Below are positions 60,001 to 64,000 of a stretch of 64,000 nt of DNA, piece by piece (positions within the stretch are counted from its first letter, which is position 1; each line of letters opens with the position of its first letter). The position numbers were made by a program, and so were the translations under genes. The notes below the pieces were generated by a model. It searched no databases. It saw only the letters and a program-made list of their open reading frames with translations, and was not told where the DNA came from. Source of the stretch: Vicinamibacterales bacterium (GTDB lineage: Bacteria > Acidobacteriota > Vicinamibacteria > Vicinamibacterales > 2-12-FULL-66-21); contig DASSPH010000015.1 of the NCBI GenBank assembly GCA_035699745.1, positions 1 through 64,000 on the forward strand, read 5' to 3'.

Positions 60001-62373
60001 TCACTCGGCCTTCAACGTCGTCACCGGGTCGAGACCCAGCGCCCGTTTGAGAGGAACCAGACAGGCAAGGATGGCGCTGGCAAGGACCATGGTTACCGGC
60101 AGCGCGTACGCCGACACATCGGTAGACGCGACCTGGAACAGCAGCGTCTGTAGAAATGGGTCCGCGGCCAGAGCGCGTATGAGCACGAAACCGCCGGCGA
60201 GGCCTGCCGCTATTCCGATCATCACTGGCTGAAGGCCCTCGATGAGGACGAGCCGGACGACCTCGACTCGCCTCGCGCCGAGCGCGACCCGGATGGCAAT
60301 TCCCTTCGCGCGTAACGACACGACGCGGCCAACCGCGCCGAAGACGCCGAGGGCACTCACCAGCACGGCCACGACAGCGAACGTGCCGGCAATCGCCAGA
60401 TAAAAGCGGCGCATCCTCTCGCTCCGCCAGACGATGCTGCTGAGCGGCTCGATCGCCACGGCCGGCGCATTCGGATCCACCCGCCCAATCGCCTTCCGCA
60501 TCTCGGGGATCGCTTGCCCTGGTCTCGGGCTCCGCGCGATGACGGACACCGCCGTGCCTGCAGCGAGCGTGATCGGCGCGTACAACGCCGGCGTCGAGTC
60601 GTTGGTCAGCCATGTTGTCTTCACGTCGCCGACGACGCCGACGATCAGGAGCGATCGCGCGGGCGTTCGCACGACGGCGCCGAGCACCTCGTGCCCTGGG
60701 AAGAGGCGAGCAAAGGCTTCACTCACGACTACTTCACTCCCAGCGGCGGTCTCAGCGGCGAACATGCGCCCGCGCACGAGGGGAATCTGCAGCAGCGAGA
60801 AATAGTTCGACGAGACATGCGACATTTCAAATGTTCGACTCACGGCCTCCGCCGCGCCAGGCAACATCACCTGAAGGCGCCGGCTGCCGCCGCCGACGAA
60901 CGGAGAAGCGTCGCTGAACGCGCACTCGTCGACCGACCGCACCTCGGTCATCGCGGCACTCAGCGCGCGGACGGCCTGTTGGAACGGGAAGGAGGGCGCC
61001 ACATTGGTACTGATCGTGGCGGGAAGGTACACGTCGGTCGTGAGGAGCCCTTCGCTGCGAAAGCCGGCGGGCAATGACGTGGCATCGCGATAGCTCCGCA
61101 GCAGCACGGTTGCGCCGGTCAGCAGCACGATCGTGGCGCTCACTTGCAGCACCAGCAGCATCGCGCGCATCCGCTGTCCAGACGGCTGGCGTCGGGGAGA
61201 CGCCGAGTGCCCGACCTCGTAGGCGGCCGCCAGCGCCGGCAGGGTCCCGAACACGATCAGCGCGACACCACCGAGCCCAAGCGCGGCGAGGACATCTCGC
61301 CAGTCCATGTCCAGGACCACTCCGGACAATACCGGTGCCGCCAACGGACTCAGCCATCGGGTGACGGCCTGCGCGAGCACCGCGCCGAGCGTCGCACCAA
61401 CGGCGGCAACCGCGGCTGTCTCGGCAAACACCTGGCGAAGGAGGTGCCCGGGCGTGGCGCCCATACTCACGCGCAGCGCGAACTCGAACCGTCGTTCAGA
61501 GGCGATCAGGACCAGCGCGCCGGCGATATTGGTACACGCCACCAATAGGAGTAGCACCGCGACTGACTGCAGCAGGATCAACCCCGGACGGGCGGCGGCG
61601 GCCCGCGACGCGTTGATTGGTTCCAACGTATAGGCAGCCAGGCGATCATCGCGACGGTCGGTCGCCCAGTACCGGGCCAATGCGTCACGCTCGGCATTTG
61701 CCTGCGCCAGCGACAGACCAGGCGCCAGACGGGCCATGAGCCGCATGCCGAACTCGGTCACACTAGTCTTCGGGTCGTGTGGCACCCACGCCAGCGGACC
61801 ACCAATCCCGAAACAGCTCGGCCTGAAGGATCGGGGCATCACGCCGACAATCGTCCAGCGGGTGCGGTCGAGGGTCACCGCGCGTCCGACGACATTCGGG
61901 TCGCCGCCGAACATCGACTTCCACAGCTCGAACGACAGCACGGCTGAGCGCTGTCCACCGGAAAAGTCGCTCGCCACCAGGCCGCGTCCCAGCAGGGGCG
62001 GCACGCCGAATACGTCAAAAAAGCCCTGGGTGACCTCGATCGGTGCTGCCAGAATCGATGGTCGGTCTCGCAGCATCGGTACCGAGGTAGCGCTGCAGCC
62101 TGCCACGTTGGACAGGCTTTGGAGTTGCTCCAACTCTGGAATATCGGCCGCCGTCAGCGGCGTTTGCGAGAAGTGATTGAGCGGGGCAAATATGACGATG
62201 GTGTCAGGGTCGCGGTAGGGAGGAGGATCGATCAGAATCGCGCGTGCGGCTGCAAAGACGGCGGTATTAGCGCCTACTCCAACCGCCAGAGTGACAACCA
62301 CACTCCAGAAGAACACAGGTCGACCTGTTGCCAGGCGAAACCCGTCTCGCAGGTACCTCGTCATGCGTGCCAC
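60001..62373 (-). CDS. ABC permease, MacB/FtsX type (orphan ADOP family), no N-terminal extension
   Basis: 790 aa, the shortest of the five. It starts at MARMTRYLRDGFRLATGRPV, directly before the first membrane segment (VFFWSVVVTLAVGVGANTAV), followed by the MacB-like domain, FtsX unit (about 265-385), second periplasmic domain and second FtsX unit (LRAKGIAIRVALGARRVEVV). No PadR gene or ATPase is beside it. A second ATG at 62364 is possible. Confidence 0.84.
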   Translation of the reverse strand: MARMTRYLRDGFRLATGRPVFFWSVVVTLAVGVGANTAVFAAARAILIDPPPYRDPDTIVIFAPLNHFSQTPLTAADIPELEQLQSLSNVAGCSATSVPMLRDRPSILAAPIEVTQGFFDVFGVPPLLGRGLVASDFSGGQRSAVLSFELWKSMFGGDPNVVGRAVTLDRTRWTIVGVMPRSFRPSCFGIGGPLAWVPHDPKTSVTEFGMRLMARLAPGLSLAQANAERDALARYWATDRRDDRLAAYTLEPINASRAAAARPGLILLQSVAVLLLLVACTNIAGALVLIASERRFEFALRVSMGATPGHLLRQVFAETAAVAAVGATLGAVLAQAVTRWLSPLAAPVLSGVVLDMDWRDVLAALGLGGVALIVFGTLPALAAAYEVGHSASPRRQPSGQRMRAMLLVLQVSATIVLLTGATVLLRSYRDATSLPAGFRSEGLLTTDVYLPATISTNVAPSFPFQQAVRALSAAMTEVRSVDECAFSDASPFVGGGSRRLQVMLPGAAEAVSRTFEMSHVSSNYFSLLQIPLVRGRMFAAETAAGSEVVVSEAFARLFPGHEVLGAVVRTPARSLLIVGVVGDVKTTWLTNDSTPALYAPITLAAGTAVSVIARSPRPGQAIPEMRKAIGRVDPNAPAVAIEPLSSIVWRSERMRRFYLAIAGTFAVVAVLVSALGVFGAVGRVVSLRAKGIAIRVALGARRVEVVRLVLIEGLQPVMIGIAAGLAGGFVLIRALAADPFLQTLLFQVASTDVSAYALPVTMVLASAILACLVPLKRALGLDPVTTLKAE

Positions 62374-62427
62374 AGCGACCGCACCGTGCGATCCCGAGTG
62401 TCACCGCGCGCCCTGCTCAGTGCATGG

Positions 62428-62901
62428 TCATTTCGTGACTGGCGTGGATCGACGATAGGACAGGGTGGACGTATTAATGACCTTGTTGTCAAGCCAGGCC
62501 GTGCCCTCCACTATCAGTTTATCGCCTTTCCGATACAGGGTGCGCTCCTCGCGATTGACACGACCGCCTCGATCGCGACCGCTCACCAGGACGATCCGAT
62601 CTTTGGCGATGTGGGCCCTTCCAATCTCAGTGTAGCTTCCGGCATCAGCCACACGCACGAGCGTCTTGTACTCGACGCCATCCAAGGTCCATGTGCGCTT
62701 CCGGTTCATGCTGTACTCAACCGTAATCTTCCCGCCGGCGTGCTCGATCGTGATGTCCGTCCCCATTGCAGGACTCTTGAAGTCTTTGCTCTCCGGCGGT
62801 CCATCTACAGACCACCGGCCGGACACATCGAGCGCGCTTTGCGCATTGGCTATGGCAGGACTCGCAGCGAGGTAGCACGCCAAGGCGACGACGAGACGCA
62901 T
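62428..62901 (-). CDS. Small secreted protein of unknown function
   Basis: 157 aa with a clear signal peptide (1-21, ending AIANAQS). The mature part is beta-rich (DVSGRWSVDGPP, TDITIEHAGGKITVEYSMN, GKLIVEGTAWLDNK-like DKLIVEGTAWLDNK), resembling a small lipocalin-like or calycin sandwich. ATG at 62901 chosen for the signal; a GTG three codons upstream is possible. It lies 54 bp upstream of the permease gene, same strand, and may be co-transcribed with it. Confidence 0.72.
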   Translation of the reverse strand: MRLVVALACYLAASPAIANAQSALDVSGRWSVDGPPESKDFKSPAMGTDITIEHAGGKITVEYSMNRKRTWTLDGVEYKTLVRVADAGSYTEIGRAHIAKDRIVLVSGRDRGGRVNREERTLYRKGDKLIVEGTAWLDNKVINTSTLSYRRSTPVTK

Positions 62902-63042
62902 AGCAGACACCAAAGACCTCCTGTGAAGGATCGGTAACCGATGCGCAGGACCGCTGTCGGTGCCGCCGGCTCGCCACACCACCGACGGGAAACCGCCACG
63001 GTCTCGGATACTTCGACCGTGACGGTCGGCGCTACTCAGACA

Positions 63043-63237
63043 CTAGCTGCCCACGCAATTACACACGTTGTCGTCTGTGACCTTGCAGTCGAAACCCGGA
63101 TGATTTTCCTTGCAGCCGGCATTGTTGCACAGGACCGTGCAGTGCGTATGATCCTGTGCTTCACGTTGATGATGGTACGTCTGCGTCCGTAACGGAACTG
63201 CGGACCTTGTCCGATCGACCACATCTTCTCTACTCAA
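63043..63237 (-). CDS. Possible Cys-rich small peptide
   Basis: 64-aa ORF whose last 33 residues carry six Cys in the pattern C-x3-C-x4-C-x8-C-x8-C-x-C (from HCTVLCNNAGCKENHPGFDC to NVCNCVGS). The N-terminal half has no signal peptide and may not be translated, or the real start may be lost by a frameshift. It lies in AT-richer DNA with no neighbour within 140 bp. Confidence 0.3.
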   Translation of the reverse strand: MSREDVVDRTRSAVPLRTQTYHHQREAQDHTHCTVLCNNAGCKENHPGFDCKVTDDNVCNCVGS

Positions 63238-63573
63238 TCGACCTACACCAACGTGATCGTCTGATGACTGATTGCCTATCTGATCACGTCCAGTGCGAGG
63301 CTCAACATGTGGGTGGGCCCGGTGAAAGGGTGTCGATATGTTGCCAGTTCACAAGGAGGAACTGGTGCTGGTTCAGGTCAAGCGATGCACGGACTCCACG
63401 CGCAGCAACGCTGCGTTTGCAGAAAACGAATGGTGCGATGTCCGCGATAAGTGGTTCGACGGGCGAAGCGCCGATCAGACGAGAGTGAGCGCAGCGAACG
63501 AGCGCACGCGAACGAGCCGAGCGGCGCCCTCACCTTCGGTGGGTGCCGCGAGCGAGAGAGCGTGTAAGGGAGT
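63238..63573. other. Intergenic region between the Cys-rich ORF and ssrA
   Basis: No convincing gene. The right part (about 63465-63570) holds GAGCGCAGCGAACGAGCG-type low-complexity sequence that looks like the tail of the dispersed hairpin repeat next to it. Confidence 0.5.
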
Positions 63574-63595
63574 CCGAGGGGCGAAGCCCCTCGGA
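63574..63595 (-). terminator. Hairpin after ssrA (dispersed repeat copy C)
   Basis: On the minus strand CCGAGGGGC, loop TTC, GCCCCTCGG starts 7 nt after the tmRNA 3' end and is followed by ACTCCCTTACAC. It is a strong hairpin without a long U-tract. It is nearly identical in layout to copies A and B. Confidence 0.65.
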
Positions 63596-63601
63596 AGAAA
63601 A

Positions 63602-63950
63602 TGGAGGCGCCGGGAGTTGCACCCGGGTCCGAAAATACATCCCCGCAGGAATCTACGATGCGTATCCGCCTCTGAAGTGTCGCGCCCGGCGTGAAGAAGC
63701 GGAAAAACCGCCGGGCACCAACCCCGGAAAATCTCGCCGTCACCGTCCGAGGCAGCCGGTGACAGCCAGCCTACTTAAATGACATCTGGTCCCCACCCGT
63801 AGGCTGATGGGGGCAGACGCTCACAGGTTCTTAGGCTGCGAGAGCGAGCTGCGTATCCGCAGTTAGGTTGGTTTCCATCTTTTGTCGAGGTTGATGGTCC
63901 TCGGCACGCATCCTGCGAAACCGTACTCCCGTCGAATCTGGTTCGCCCCC
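63602..63950 (-). ncRNA. ssrA: tmRNA (ssrA)
   Basis: 349 nt. The 5' end GGGGGCGAACCAGATTCGAC is the canonical tmRNA start and pairs with CGCCTCC at the 3' end. The T arm is GGACCCGGGTGCAACTCCC-like. The tag frame (63834-63875, stop TAA at 63831) reads ETNLTADTQLALAA, if GAA is the resume codon. LALAA is a typical degradation signal. Several GC stems afterwards (for example CCGGCGG and CCGCCGG) fit the pseudoknots. The discriminator A is followed by TTT, so CCA is not encoded, unlike the tRNA-Val here. tmRNA rescues stalled ribosomes with SmpB. Confidence 0.93.
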
Positions 63951-64000
63951 TTACCCTTCCATTGTACGACGCCTGGCAAGCTCGGGCGAATCCGCGGCGC
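63951..64000. other. Region upstream of ssrA, right edge
   Basis: 50 bp only. On the minus strand GTACAATGG (about 63962-63966 for the TACAAT core) could be the -10 box of ssrA, ending roughly 10 bp before its 5' end. Confidence 0.45.

Noticed and set aside
63338-63743. ORFs on both strands at the tmRNA 3' part
   Set aside because: They run through the tmRNA gene and its terminator and have no family features.

Overview
The window is GC-rich chromosomal DNA that reads as a member of the Acidobacteriota, most likely the Vicinamibacteria. This is an inference. It rests on five large MacB/FtsX-type 'orphan' permeases of the acidobacterial ADOP kind, three of them paired with PadR regulators, on a large Oar-like TonB-dependent receptor with a carboxypeptidase-regulatory domain, and on the gene order infC-rpmI-rplT-pheST-zapA-6S RNA-rny. 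There is no rRNA, no CRISPR array and no transposase.

Layout. (1) 1-200: a 28-bp tandem repeat running off the left edge. (2) 207-8669: mltG and ruvX (minus strand), an orphan permease, then a plus-strand run of a lipoprotein phosphatase, an EnvC-like M23 protein and an S41 C-terminal-protease homologue without its catalytic dyad. (3) 8717-20113: the housekeeping block: tRNA-Val, thrS, infC (AUC start), rpmI, rplT, pheS, a short pheT, zapB-like, zapA, 6S RNA, rny, thiL, a DUF2062 protein and a 3D-domain protein. (4) 20084-23812: a two-gene heterodimeric ABC exporter. (5) 23928-28768: TonB-dependent receptor, GntR regulator, small outer-membrane barrel. (6) 28858-33258: two divergent multi-span GT-C-like membrane proteins. 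(7) 33255-40788: a minus-strand run of Slt70-like transglycosylase, coiled-coil GAF protein, an unknown 251-aa protein, a glutathionylspermidine-synthase-like ATP-grasp enzyme and a DUF350-like membrane protein. The last three are my best candidate for a little-described system, possibly peptide or amine ligation. (8) 40951-50403: amidohydrolase, PadR/permease pair, YpdA-type reductase, two-subunit molybdenum hydroxylase, laminin-B-like secreted protein, uncharacterised secreted protein. (9) 51061-62901: permease/PadR pairs, a Gfo/Idh/MocA oxidoreductase and a frameshifted glycosyltransferase. (10) 62902-64000: a Cys-rich ORF and, on the minus strand, the tmRNA gene ssrA.

Themes. Cell-wall and division functions recur (MltG, EnvC, S41, ZapA/ZapB, Slt70). 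PadR operators are visible as palindromes touching the start codons. Several genes have a -10 box so close to the ATG that the mRNA should be leaderless or nearly so. Short tandem repeats occur both between genes and in frame inside conserved proteins (PheT and one ABC subunit). A dispersed hairpin repeat sits directly against gene ends at four places.
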